A stretch of DNA of 26,722 nucleotides from ZC4RG17 sp035304485 (GTDB taxonomy: Bacteria > Actinomycetota > Acidimicrobiia > Spongiisociales > ZC4RG35). Positions 1 to 7,015 of the stretch are shown in pieces (the first letter of the stretch is position 1; each line of letters opens with the position of its first letter). Both the position numbers and the translations under genes were made by a program. Where the stretch lies: contig DATGPZ010000010.1 of NCBI GenBank assembly GCA_035304485.1, forward strand, positions 1 to 26,722. Reading direction: 5' to 3'. A model generated the notes under the pieces. That model was not told the origin of the DNA. It searched no databases and saw only the letters and a program-made list of their open reading frames with translations.

Positions 1-1
1 C

Positions 2-1783
2 GGCTTTCCGGACGAGCTCGAGGTCCTCTCGTCCGGCAACGAGGTCGCGGCCACCGAGGTGACCCTTCCCGTGCCCGATCCCGACCACCTGGAGCGGTAC
101 GAAGGGATGCTCGTGACCTTCCCCCAGGACCTCTACGTGACCGAGTTCTTCCAGCTCGGTCGCTTCGGGCAGGTGGTGGTGTCGAGCGGTGACCGCCTCC
201 AGCAGCCCACGGCGGTGGCGGAACCGGGGGTGGAGGCGAACGCGGTCCAGGCAGCCAACGACCTGAATCGGCTGATCCTCGACGACACAACCAACGCGCA
301 GAACCCAGATCCGATCGTGTTCGGGCGCGGTGGAGAGCCGTTGACCGCGGCCAATACCCTCCGGGGCGGGGACACGGTCACCGGCGCCACCGGCGTCCTC
401 ACCTACACCTGGGCGGGCAACTCGGCGTCGGGGAACGCCTACCGCCTGCGACCGGTCGACGCCGGCGCAGTGTTCGACTTCGTGGCGCAGAACGAGCGTC
501 CGAGCGCGCCGCCTTCGCTGGGCGGGTCCCTCGAGGTGGCCAGCTACAACGTGCTCAACTACTTCCTCACCCTCGATCAGGATGGCAACCAGTGCGGTGT
601 CGTGCCCGACGACTGTCGCGGGGCCGAATCGGAGATCGAGTTCGATCGACAGCGAACCAAGCTGTTGCAGGCGCTGGCTCGCCTGGACGGCGACGTCGTC
701 GGCTTGATGGAGCTCGAGAACACGCCAGGCGTGAGCCCGGAAGCCGACCTGGCGGCGGGTCTGAACGACCTGAAGGGCGACGGCGCCTACGCCGCCATCG
801 ACGCCGGCACGGTCGGCGACGACGTCATCCGGGTCGGGATGATCTACAAGCCGGGTTCGGTCACGCCCATCGGCGCCCCGGTGGTCATCGACTACGGCGA
901 CGGCCGCAATCGGGCGTCGCTCGCCCAGACATTCACCGAGAACGCCACCGGCGAGGTGTTCAACGTGGTCGTGAACCACTTCAAGTCGAAGGGTTGTGAC
1001 GAGGCGTCAGGCCTCGACGCCGACCAGGGCGACGGTCAGGGTTGCTGGAACGCCACCCGGGTGGCGGCCGCTGAACATCTCGTCGCCGCCATGGCATCCG
1101 GCGGTCACGGCGACGCCGACTGGCTGGTGATCGGCGATCTCAATTCCTACGACCACGAGGATCCGATCGACGTGTTCATCGACGCCGGGTTCGTGGACCT
1201 CGCCGAGGAATTCGGCGGCGATCGGGCCTACTCGTATGTGTTCGACGGCCAGTGGGGCTACCTCGACTACGCATTGGCTTCTCCGTCCCTGGCTGAGCAG
1301 GTGACGGGAGCGGCGGAGTACCACATCAACGCCGACGAACCGAGCGTCCTCGACTACAACACCAACTTCAAGACGGACGCCCAGATCGACTACCTGTTCG
1401 CTCCTGACGAGTTCCGCACCTCCGACCACGACCCGGTACTCGTGGGACTGTCCCTCGACAGCGGGTTGGGCGATCTGATGGCTTCGCCCGACTCTCTCTG
1501 GCCGCCGAACCACAAGTACCGGGCGGTCGAGCTGTCGGCCGACGGTGACCAAGTGACGGTCGAGACCGTGACCTCGTCGGAGGCCGACTCCGGCCTCGGT
1601 GGCGGAGACGAGCCCAACGACATCGTCGTCGTGGATTCGGACTCCCTGCTGCTGCGGGCCGAGCGGTTCTCCCGCGACGGCCGGACATACACCATCGAAG
1701 CCGTAGTCCGGGGCGACGGTCAGGTCCGCTACGACTCGACGGAGGTGATCGTCCCGCACGACCGCGGGCGCGACAACCGTTGA
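2..1783 (+). CDS. ExeM/NucH-type extracellular endonuclease, 5' partial
   Basis: The frame is open to the left edge, so the gene starts outside the window and the N-terminus (where a signal peptide would be) is missing. The visible 593 residues hold an OB-like segment (about nt 60-480) followed by an endonuclease/exonuclease/phosphatase domain. That domain shows the family's motifs: SYNVLNYF near nt 542, the metal-binding Glu in GLMELENT near nt 705, GDLNSYDHEDP near nt 1130, and the catalytic SDHDPV near nt 1420. This order matches ExeM/NucH-like extracellular DNases, which cut DNA outside the cell, for nutrition or biofilm turnover. After the catalytic domain there is a tail of about 100 residues beginning WPPNHKY, a motif seen in cell-surface and secreted proteins. 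The paired cysteines near nt 590-620 also fit export. Family assignment is firm; the substrate and the cell-surface anchoring are inferred. Confidence 0.85.
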   Translation, partial: GFPDELEVLSSGNEVAATEVTLPVPDPDHLERYEGMLVTFPQDLYVTEFFQLGRFGQVVVSSGDRLQQPTAVAEPGVEANAVQAANDLNRLILDDTTNAQNPDPIVFGRGGEPLTAANTLRGGDTVTGATGVLTYTWAGNSASGNAYRLRPVDAGAVFDFVAQNERPSAPPSLGGSLEVASYNVLNYFLTLDQDGNQCGVVPDDCRGAESEIEFDRQRTKLLQALARLDGDVVGLMELENTPGVSPEADLAAGLNDLKGDGAYAAIDAGTVGDDVIRVGMIYKPGSVTPIGAPVVIDYGDGRNRASLAQTFTENATGEVFNVVVNHFKSKGCDEASGLDADQGDGQGCWNATRVAAAEHLVAAMASGGHGDADWLVIGDLNSYDHEDPIDVFIDAGFVDLAEEFGGDRAYSYVFDGQWGYLDYALASPSLAEQVTGAAEYHINADEPSVLDYNTNFKTDAQIDYLFAPDEFRTSDHDPVLVGLSLDSGLGDLMASPDSLWPPNHKYRAVELSADGDQVTVETVTSSEADSGLGGGDEPNDIVVVDSDSLLLRAERFSRDGRTYTIEAVVRGDGQVRYDSTEVIVPHDRGRDNR

Positions 1784-1843
1784 CGTCGCTGCATCGACCA
1801 GTCTTCGCTAAACCCATGCGGTTTCGGTGCCGATCCTTCGACC

Positions 1844-2365
1844 GTGAGCAACTTCAGGGGGACGATGTGGGTCGCCTCCGACTCCGGGTCGGTGCCGTTC
1901 GAGGCGGCCATCGCCGAACACCGGTTGGTGATTTCGGTTGAAGGTGTCGAGGTGGGGAACTGGCCGGTCGAGGCCGTGCAGGCACAGGTCGAGCCGGAGG
2001 GGATCCACCTCCGCCTCGGCCAAGACGAGGTGGTGATCGACGTCACCGACCGGGTGGGTTTGATGATGGCGCTCGGTCGGAGCGCGTCGGAGGCTCCGCC
2101 ACGACGACAAAGGAACCTCCCGTCCCTCCGTCTCGTGGTCGCCTCCGTGCTGCTGGGCGCTTTGGTCGTGGCATCGGTGTTCGCCACCGGCATCGTCGGC
2201 TCATCTCTCCTGATCCTCGGCCTCCTGGTACTGGTCCTAGGAGCCTTCGCCACCTCGGAGCCGCGTCTCGCCTTACGACTCCCGTTCGGATTGCAGGCTC
2301 TCCACGTGGTCGGGGTCGGGGTGGGTCTCCTGGCGATCGGCATGGCGCTGGTCGCCGTCGCCTGA
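1844..2365 (+). CDS. membrane protein with soluble N-terminal domain, unknown function
   Basis: A 173-residue protein with a GTG start. The first 85 residues or so look like a small beta-rich soluble domain with alternating hydrophobic strands and a tryptophan in GNWPVE, possibly PH/GRAM-like, but I cannot name the family. A basic linker (PPRRQRN) leads into three closely spaced hydrophobic segments (about residues 97-116, 119-135 and 148-172), so the protein is probably membrane-anchored. It follows the nuclease by 60 bases and converges on the MFS gene, with a 93-base overlap of the two 3' ends. Codon use is GC-rich like its neighbours. No function can be assigned. Confidence 0.6.
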   Translation: MSNFRGTMWVASDSGSVPFEAAIAEHRLVISVEGVEVGNWPVEAVQAQVEPEGIHLRLGQDEVVIDVTDRVGLMMALGRSASEAPPRRQRNLPSLRLVVASVLLGALVVASVFATGIVGSSLLILGLLVLVLGAFATSEPRLALRLPFGLQALHVVGVGVGLLAIGMALVAVA

Positions 2366-3625
2366 CGGACGTAGCCGGCGATGGGTGGGACCGAAGGCGT
2401 CCTTCCAGAGCGGAGTGGTGAGGAGCCACACGGCCACTGCCAGCAACAGGACCGGGGTCGCTCGGACGATCTGGGTGTAGTCGAGGCTGGTCGACAGGCT
2501 TCCCCCGACCAGAGCTCCGATCGGCAAGGTCCCCCATGACAGCGCCCGGGAGGCCGTGATGACCCGCCCGAGCATCGTCGGCGGCGTGTAAACCTGGCGG
2601 ATCGTCGCGATCGGGACGTTCACGAGGCCGATTCCCACGAACATCACGAAGGCGAAGCCCAGGGCCACAGGGCCGAACTTCGAGAAGACGAGGAGGGTCA
2701 TCCCGATAGCCATCGTGGCGACCCCGACCGTCATCGTCCGCCCGAGACCGAGCAGGCGGATGACCCGATCAGCCGAGCTCGCCCCGGCGATGCTGCCGAG
2801 ACCGAACGCGACGATCAGGATGCCGATCTGGAACTCGGTGACTGGTCCCAGGACCACCATCGCCATGACGACGAATGTGCCTTCGATGAAGCCGAAGACG
2901 AGATTGGCGACGGCGGCGGCGATGGTCGAGTCACGCAGTCGCCGCTCGCCGACCAGGAAGCGGAGACCGTTGAGTGTCTCCTCGATGAAGCCGCCTCGCT
3001 CCTCCTCGTCCTGTGTCTCCAGGTAGCCGACTGGGCCGATCAGGTAGATGGCCACCGAAGACAGGGCAAAAGCGACGCCGTTCAACCACAGGCCGGGGGC
3101 GGTGCCGCCGAGGCTCGCCAAGACTCCGGCCAGGGCGGGACCGGCGGCGAACATGGCTGCTTGGGTGGAGGCGATGCGCCCATTCGCCCGGGCCAGGTCC
3201 TTGCTGGGGACGAGGGCGGGGATGATCGCGAACAGAGCGTTCTCGTAGACCGCCGAGAACGTGCCCACCACGAAGGCGACGGCGAACACCCGTCCCAACG
3301 TGAAGGTGCCGAACGTGGCCGCCAGATAGAAGAAAGCCAGCGCCCGCACGACGTTGGACACGATCATCGCCCACCGCAGTCGAACCCGATCGAGGATCAC
3401 ACCGCCCAACAGCCCGAACGCCAGCGTCGGCAGCGTCTCGAGGGCGTAGGCGATCGAAAAGGGCAGGGCCGACTCGGCCTGCTGGACGAGGTCGAGTACG
3501 ACCAGTGGAATCGTCAGGTAGGCGACGTATGTGCCGAGCAGGCTCACGGCCGCCCCCACATAGAGCATCGTGAACCTGGACCCGAGACCTCTGCGGCTGC
3601 CGGCGAGATGACGGCCGCGGGTCAT
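2273..3625 (-). CDS. MFS transporter (MFS_3-like exporter)
   Basis: A 450-residue polytopic membrane protein with about twelve hydrophobic segments in the major facilitator pattern. A motif-A-like loop is visible after TM2 (GGVILDRVRLRW), and the mirrored loop in the second half reads ASSADRVIRLLG. The layout resembles the MFS_3/enterobactin-exporter-like group, which export small molecules or drugs by proton antiport. I placed the start at the ATG ending at 3625 because the 51 codons upstream encode a basic, non-membrane stretch unlike the family. The C-terminal tail of about 35 residues is hydrophilic and overlaps the 3' end of the plus-strand gene ending at 2365, so the end may have drifted or been extended. 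The substrate is unknown. Confidence 0.85.
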   Translation of the reverse strand: MTRGRHLAGSRRGLGSRFTMLYVGAAVSLLGTYVAYLTIPLVVLDLVQQAESALPFSIAYALETLPTLAFGLLGGVILDRVRLRWAMIVSNVVRALAFFYLAATFGTFTLGRVFAVAFVVGTFSAVYENALFAIIPALVPSKDLARANGRIASTQAAMFAAGPALAGVLASLGGTAPGLWLNGVAFALSSVAIYLIGPVGYLETQDEEERGGFIEETLNGLRFLVGERRLRDSTIAAAVANLVFGFIEGTFVVMAMVVLGPVTEFQIGILIVAFGLGSIAGASSADRVIRLLGLGRTMTVGVATMAIGMTLLVFSKFGPVALGFAFVMFVGIGLVNVPIATIRQVYTPPTMLGRVITASRALSWGTLPIGALVGGSLSTSLDYTQIVRATPVLLLAVAVWLLTTPLWKDAFGPTHRRLRPSGDGDQRHADRQETHPDPDHVESLQSERES

Positions 3626-3672
3626 TCGGAGCCTGCTTCCACACAGCTGATCATGCGTGCGTGACCTTAGAT

Positions 3673-3696
3673 CGACCCTGACCGCGAAGAGGGTCG
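3673..3696. repeat. small perfect inverted repeat in a divergent promoter region
   Basis: CGACCCT at 3673-3679 and AGGGTCG at 3690-3696 are perfect inverted 7-mers separated by 10 bases. They lie in the 178-base gap between the divergently read MFS gene and the small membrane protein starting near 3804. That position suits an operator or a short hairpin in the MFS leader. No regulator gene is adjacent. Confidence 0.3.
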
Positions 3697-3803
3697 GCGG
3701 AGCTTCCGCCCAGCTTTCGGACGATCGATTGCGGTCCGAGAGCGCGACCAAGATGTTTCTCCTTCGTATAGAGAACACCAGGATGGTTACCCTTCACCTT
3801 CTG

Positions 3804-4112
3804 ATGGCACAGCCAACCGAAATCCCGGAGCTCGCTACCGAGCTCTTCGAGATGTCCAAGGAGTATCTCCGGCAGGAGACGGTCGAGCCGATGAAGCGGC
3901 TCGGCAGCTATGCCGGGCTCGGCATCGGAGGAGGAGTGGTGTTCGCCATCGCCACCATCCTCGGGGTGCTGGCCCTCTACGCCGGGATGCAGGTGTTGAT
4001 GAACGAGCTGCTGGGAGGAAACGAGTGGTACAACGTTCTGGCACGGGGCATCACGACGCTGGTGGCGGGGATCGGCGCCGGTCTGGTCGGCTGGAGGATG
4101 AGCAAGCAATGA
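3804..4112 (+). CDS. small two-TM membrane protein, holin-like/DUF1469-like
   Basis: A 102-residue protein with an acidic amphipathic N-terminus (PELATELFEMSKEYLRQ, about residues 8-24) and two hydrophobic segments (about residues 38-62 and 77-97) ending in a short basic tail. This architecture resembles small actinobacterial membrane proteins annotated as phage-holin-family or DUF1469, but the similarity is architectural only. The start is uncertain. ATG 3804 begins the plausible protein, while the in-frame ATG at 3783 lies 10 bases after a TATAGA hexamer (3767-3772) and could be a leaderless start. It overlaps the next gene in an ATGA junction, so the two are probably co-translated. There is no sign of phage genes nearby. 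Confidence 0.65.
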   Translation: MAQPTEIPELATELFEMSKEYLRQETVEPMKRLGSYAGLGIGGGVVFAIATILGVLALYAGMQVLMNELLGGNEWYNVLARGITTLVAGIGAGLVGWRMSKQ

Positions 4113-4303
4113 CCATCCAGCCGAGCGACATCGAGGCCAAGGCCCGGGAGATCCAGGCCGCACTGGACGAAACCCGGGAGTCGGCTCAGAACACGGCGGT
4201 GCTGGCAGGCGTGGCCGTGGCCCTCTTCCTGGTGCTCGCCTTCTTCTTCGGGCGCCGCAAGGGCAAGAAGAGTCGGGCGGTCATCGAGATCTACCGGGTC
4301 TGA
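4109..4303 (+). CDS. small single-TM protein, unknown function
   Basis: A 64-residue protein whose ATG overlaps the TGA of the preceding small membrane protein (ATGA), a strong sign of translational coupling. Residues 1-26 are polar and helical (EAKAREIQAALDETRES), residues 28-48 form one hydrophobic segment, and the C-terminus begins with a basic GRRKGKKSR cluster that would lie in the cytoplasm. The last 13 bases overlap the 3' end of the convergent small gene on the minus strand. It may form a membrane complex with the preceding gene product, but no function is recognisable. Confidence 0.7.
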   Translation: MTIQPSDIEAKAREIQAALDETRESAQNTAVLAGVAVALFLVLAFFFGRRKGKKSRAVIEIYRV

Positions 4304-4530
4304 TCCGGTTCTGCTCTCCGGATCTGGATCTTCGGCTCACCCCGCCGGGCATGGCGGACCACTATCGTGGAGCCCACCGGAAGCTTCTTGCGGTAGATCA
4401 ACTCCCGCTGGTCTTTCGAGCTCCTCGCCTTCTGGAACAGGATCAAGGCGAGGCCGGTGAGCAACACGGCCTGGTTGCCCTCCCGGAGACCGCGGAGTGT
4501 GCGGGCCCAACCGAGTGTCTTCAGGTTCAT
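4291..4530 (-). CDS. small basic membrane-associated protein, unknown function
   Basis: A 79-residue minus-strand ORF. Residues about 17-34 are hydrophobic (NQAVLLTGLALILF) and are flanked by arginine-rich stretches. The C-terminal half contains a possible beta-strand pair (STIVVRHARRG...KIQIRRAE). It ends in a 13-base convergent overlap with the preceding plus-strand gene, and its start lies 52 bases from the divergent start of the 32-residue peptide at 4583. I believe it is real because it fills the gap exactly and has a clear membrane-plus-basic pattern. The family is not recognised and the ribosome binding site is weak. Confidence 0.55.
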   Translation of the reverse strand: MNLKTLGWARTLRGLREGNQAVLLTGLALILFQKARSSKDQRELIYRKKLPVGSTIVVRHARRGEPKIQIRRAEPDQTR

Positions 4531-4549
4531 CAGTGTCGTCCAGTTCCTC

Positions 4550-4555
4550 TACCGT
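4550..4555 (+). promoter_or_regulatory. candidate -10 element for the ttu operon
   Basis: TACCGT at 4550-4555 would give a transcript start near 4562 and a leader of about 21 bases. That leader carries the Shine-Dalgarno sequence TTGGAGG (4572-4578), 4 bases before ATG 4583. No convincing -35 hexamer is visible. Confidence 0.35.
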
Positions 4556-4582
4556 GAGAGAACCGTAGCTGTTGGAGGTTCC

Positions 4583-4681
4583 ATGCGTAACAACAAGCGA
4601 TTCCAACAGATCGTCATCTGGGTGATCGTCATCGGGATGGTGCTCACCCTGGCGGCGGGCGTCCTGGGATCTCTGGCGTGA
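4583..4681 (+). CDS. 32-residue single-TM peptide coupled to the sulfur carrier gene
   Basis: A short ORF with a good ribosome binding site (GGAGG 5 bases upstream). It begins with a basic MRNNKRFQQ, followed by one hydrophobic helix covering most of residues 10-31. The stop codon TGA at 4679-4681 overlaps the GTG start of the TtuB-like gene at 4678, so translation of the two is probably coupled. It could be a membrane peptide with its own role or a leader ORF that feeds ribosomes into the tRNA-modification genes. The good Shine-Dalgarno and the typical membrane-peptide composition support a real gene, but I do not recognise a family. Confidence 0.6.
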   Translation: MRNNKRFQQIVIWVIVIGMVLTLAAGVLGSLA

Positions 4682-4878
4682 AGGTCATCTTGCGCCAGCC
4701 TCGGCGGGAGGTGGAGGTCGAGGGCGCAAAGCGGGTACAGGACCTGTTCGATCGTCTGGACCTCGTCCCGGAGGGCTATCTGGCGATCCGGGACGGCGAG
4801 TTGCTGACGGCCGACATGCCGGTGGCGCCCGACGACGTCATCGAACTCCGACCGGTCATCTCGGGAGGCGGGACGTGA
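4678..4878 (+). CDS. ttuB: ThiS/MoaD-like sulfur carrier, probable TtuB
   Basis: A 66-residue beta-grasp protein of the ThiS/MoaD/TtuB type. The N-terminal strand MKVILRQPRREVEVEG, the helix RVQDLFDRLDL and the final strand ending DDVIELRPVISGGGT follow that fold. In Thermus thermophilus, TtuB is activated by the E1-like TtuC, carries sulfur as a C-terminal thiocarboxylate, and hands it to TtuA for 2-thiolation of ribothymidine 54 in tRNA; it can also be attached to proteins. Adjacency to a clear TtuA with a GTGA overlap supports this role over ThiS or MoaD. Oddly, the protein ends Gly-Gly-Gly-Thr instead of the usual free Gly-Gly, so it would need trimming or a non-standard activation. The GTG start is chosen because it overlaps the upstream stop. 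No ttuC lies in the window. Confidence 0.8.
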   Translation: MKVILRQPRREVEVEGAKRVQDLFDRLDLVPEGYLAIRDGELLTADMPVAPDDVIELRPVISGGGT

Positions 4879-5798
4879 AGTGCCGGGTGTGCCGCCAACG
4901 GGCCGCCATCCAGGTCCGACGCCACAACGCCAACTTCTGTCCGTCGCATTTCATCGAGCACATCCACCGCCAGGTCGAGAAGACCATCCATCACTACCGG
5001 ATGTTCCAGCCGGGAGAGCGGCTGGTGCTGGGCGTGTCGGGCGGCAAGGACAGCCTCGCCCTCTGGGACATCCTGACCGAATTGGGCTATGACGTCGACG
5101 GTGTGTATCTCCACCTCGGCATCGGCGACTACTCCTCCGACAGCCTGGTGTTCAGCCGCCAGTTCGCTGAAGCCCGGGGTCTCCAACTCCACATCAAGGA
5201 TCTGCCCGCCGATGTGGGATTCTCGGTCCCGGAGGCGGCAGCGACGAGTGCGCGCACGCCCTGCTCGGCCTGCGGGCTGTCGAAGCGATACCTCCTGAAC
5301 CAGGTAGCAGAAGAGGGCGGATACGACGTCCTGGTCATGGGCCACAACCTGGACGACGAGGCCGCCACCTTGTTCGCCAACGTCCTCCAATGGCATCCGG
5401 GCTATCTCGCCCGCCAGTCTCCGGTGCTCCCTGCCGACGAGGGTGGCCTGGCCCGCAAGGTCAAGCCGTTGATCCGGGTCGCCGAGAGGGAGACCGCCGC
5501 CTACTCCATCCTGCGGGGCATCGAATACGAGGTCGAGGAGTGCCCGATGGCGGCCGGAAACACCATCAACCGGTACAAGGAGTGGCTGAACATCCTGGAG
5601 GAGCAGTCTCCGGGCATGAAGGCGAACTTCCTCTTCGGTTTCCTCGACCGCGGCCAGCCTGCATTCGCCGAATTCGAGGAGAATGTGGAGTTGGTGGCTT
5701 GCTCGGTGTGCGGGCAGCCGACCACCGCCGAGGTGTGCGCCTTCTGCCGGCTTCGCCAACAGACCCTCGTCAACATCGAGTCCCGGGCCGCCGTATGA
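4875..5798 (+). CDS. ttuA: tRNA-5-methyluridine(54) 2-sulfurtransferase TtuA
   Basis: A 307-residue enzyme that adenylates and thiolates T54 of tRNA to give 2-thioribothymidine, which stabilises tRNA at high temperature in Thermus. N-terminal zinc ligands appear as CRVC (residues 3-6) and CPSH (22-25). The ATP-binding PP-loop is SGGKDS at 55-60. Three cysteines that would hold the catalytic [4Fe-4S] cluster are Cys130, Cys133 (PCSAC) and Cys223 (EECPMAAG), almost the same positions as Cys130/133/222 recalled for T. thermophilus TtuA. The C-terminal zinc ribbon is CSVC...CAFC. These features separate it from TtcA, which thiolates C32. The GTG start overlaps the carrier's TGA, and its own stop overlaps the trmI ATG, so the three genes form one operon. 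Confidence 0.9.
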   Translation: MKCRVCRQRAAIQVRRHNANFCPSHFIEHIHRQVEKTIHHYRMFQPGERLVLGVSGGKDSLALWDILTELGYDVDGVYLHLGIGDYSSDSLVFSRQFAEARGLQLHIKDLPADVGFSVPEAAATSARTPCSACGLSKRYLLNQVAEEGGYDVLVMGHNLDDEAATLFANVLQWHPGYLARQSPVLPADEGGLARKVKPLIRVAERETAAYSILRGIEYEVEECPMAAGNTINRYKEWLNILEEQSPGMKANFLFGFLDRGQPAFAEFEENVELVACSVCGQPTTAEVCAFCRLRQQTLVNIESRAAV

Positions 5799-6577
5799 GT
5801 GTCTTCGAGCACGGAGACCCCTGCCTCCTGGTCGATGGGAAGGGTCGCCAGTACCTGCTGAAGCTGGATGTCGACCGTCAATTCCAGTACCACCGGGGAG
5901 TCCTGGATCATTCCTCCATCATCGGGCTCGAGGACGGGAGTTGGGTCGAGGCCTCGTCCGGGGGGCGGTTGTTGGCGTTGCGCCCTCGCTTGTCCGATTT
6001 CATCCTCCGCATGCGCCGGGGCGCCCAGGTCGTGTACCCGAAGGACATCGGCCCGATCCTGGTGTTCGCCGACATAGGCCCCGGAATGACGGTGCTCGAG
6101 GCCGGCACCGGTTCGGGGGCACTGACGATGGCCCTCACCCGGGCAGTGGGGGAAAAGGGGCGGGTCGTGTCCGTCGAGCGGCGCGAAGACCATGCGGACC
6201 GGGCGCGCAAGAACATCGAGCGCTTCTTTGGCGAGATCCCAGCCCAACTGGAGCTCCGCTCGGGCGAAGTGGAGGAGGTCGTAGCCGAGGTGGCGCCGGA
6301 GCGCCTGATTCTGGACCTACCCGAGCCCTGGCATGCGGTCGAAGCGGCGGCCGAACACCAGCCGAGCGGAGGGGTCATTTGCGGCTACCTCCCCACCGTG
6401 CCCCAGGTGCAGACGCTGGTGGACACCCTACGGGCGACGCGGGCCTTCGCTGAGATCGAGGTGCGCGAGTTCCTGTTCCGGGACTGGAAGGTGGCGGGCC
6501 GGTCGGTGCGTCCCGATCACACGATGGTGGGCCACACCGGGTTCTTGGTGTTCGCCCGCCGGGTCAACCGCGAGTAG
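5795..6577 (+). CDS. trmI: tRNA (adenine-58-N1)-methyltransferase TrmI
   Basis: A 260-residue class I SAM methyltransferase of the TrmI family, which forms m1A58 in the T-loop of tRNA (Rv2118c in M. tuberculosis). After an N-terminal beta domain (about residues 1-70), SAM-binding motif I reads LEAGTGSGAL at 101-110, and the characteristic LDLPEPWHAV follows near residue 170. The C-terminal RPDHTMVGHTGFLVFARR is also typical. The ATG overlaps the ttuA TGA. In Thermus, m1A58 promotes thiolation of T54 by the TtuA system, so this operon groups two modifications that act together. In M. tuberculosis trmI lies upstream of mpa, and it does here too, with a convergent ferredoxin between them. Confidence 0.92.
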   Translation: MSVFEHGDPCLLVDGKGRQYLLKLDVDRQFQYHRGVLDHSSIIGLEDGSWVEASSGGRLLALRPRLSDFILRMRRGAQVVYPKDIGPILVFADIGPGMTVLEAGTGSGALTMALTRAVGEKGRVVSVERREDHADRARKNIERFFGEIPAQLELRSGEVEEVVAEVAPERLILDLPEPWHAVEAAAEHQPSGGVICGYLPTVPQVQTLVDTLRATRAFAEIEVREFLFRDWKVAGRSVRPDHTMVGHTGFLVFARRVNRE

Positions 6578-6586
6578 TCGCGAGAA

Positions 6587-6832
6587 TCAGGGCTCGAGGA
6601 AGATGCACTCGCCGGGGCACTCCTCGGCCGCTTCGATCGTGATGTCCTCCTGGCCGGCAGGCACGACGGCGACCCCTTGGGCACCCTCGGGATTGCCCTT
6701 CTCCGCGGCGTAGATCTTGTCACCCTCGCGGACGTAGGCGAGGCCGTCGTCGAGCAGCACGAAGACGTCGGGGGCGATCTCCTCGCAGAGTCCGTCTCCG
6801 GTGCAGAGATCCTGGTCGATCCAAACCTTCAT
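6587..6832 (-). CDS. single-cluster ferredoxin with Cys-X2-Asp-X2-Cys motif
   Basis: An 81-residue acidic ferredoxin. The cluster ligands are Cys10, Asp13 and Cys16 (CTGDGLC) plus Cys72 (ECPGEC). Asp at the second position matches the Asp-ligated [4Fe-4S]/[3Fe-4S] ferredoxin of Pyrococcus furiosus (CIGDAIC), so the cluster is probably easy to interconvert. An insertion of about 15 residues (residues 38-56) separates the halves, and Cys76 is an extra, probably non-ligand cysteine. The gene converges on trmI with a 9-base gap and is divergent from mpa. A minus-strand TACTAT at 6885-6890 and GGAG upstream of the ATG are candidate expression signals. Its partner is unknown; it could serve a P450 or another oxidoreductase elsewhere. 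Confidence 0.88.
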   Translation of the reverse strand: MKVWIDQDLCTGDGLCEEIAPDVFVLLDDGLAYVREGDKIYAAEKGNPEGAQGVAVVPAGQEDITIEAAEECPGECIFLEP

Positions 6833-6955
6833 GTCGGAGGCACTCCTCAGTGCGGGTTTTGTTGCCGTTGAAAGGGGGAAATGCATAGTAGCCAGGGCAT
6901 TCCAGGACCGGTACATGGCGGGCGCGACGCGGTCATCGACTGGGCCGAAGAGGTC

Positions 6956-6984
6956 CTGGGACAAATCCAAACGCTCCGTATACT
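6956..6984 (+). promoter_or_regulatory. candidate promoter of mpa-dop-pup
   Basis: TATACT at 6979-6984 is a near-consensus -10 element. CTGGGA at 6956-6961, 17 bases upstream, is a weak -35 (3 of 6). A start near 6991 would leave a leader of about 25 bases carrying the strong AGGAGGA (7004-7010) before ATG 7016. Confidence 0.5.
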
Positions 6985-7015
6985 GCGCGGAGGCGACCGA
7001 ACCAGGAGGAAGCCC

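Noticed and set aside
3804..4303. Holin-like genes considered as part of a prophage
   Set aside because: No lysin, structural, integrase or attachment-site sequences are nearby. The genes look like ordinary small membrane proteins.
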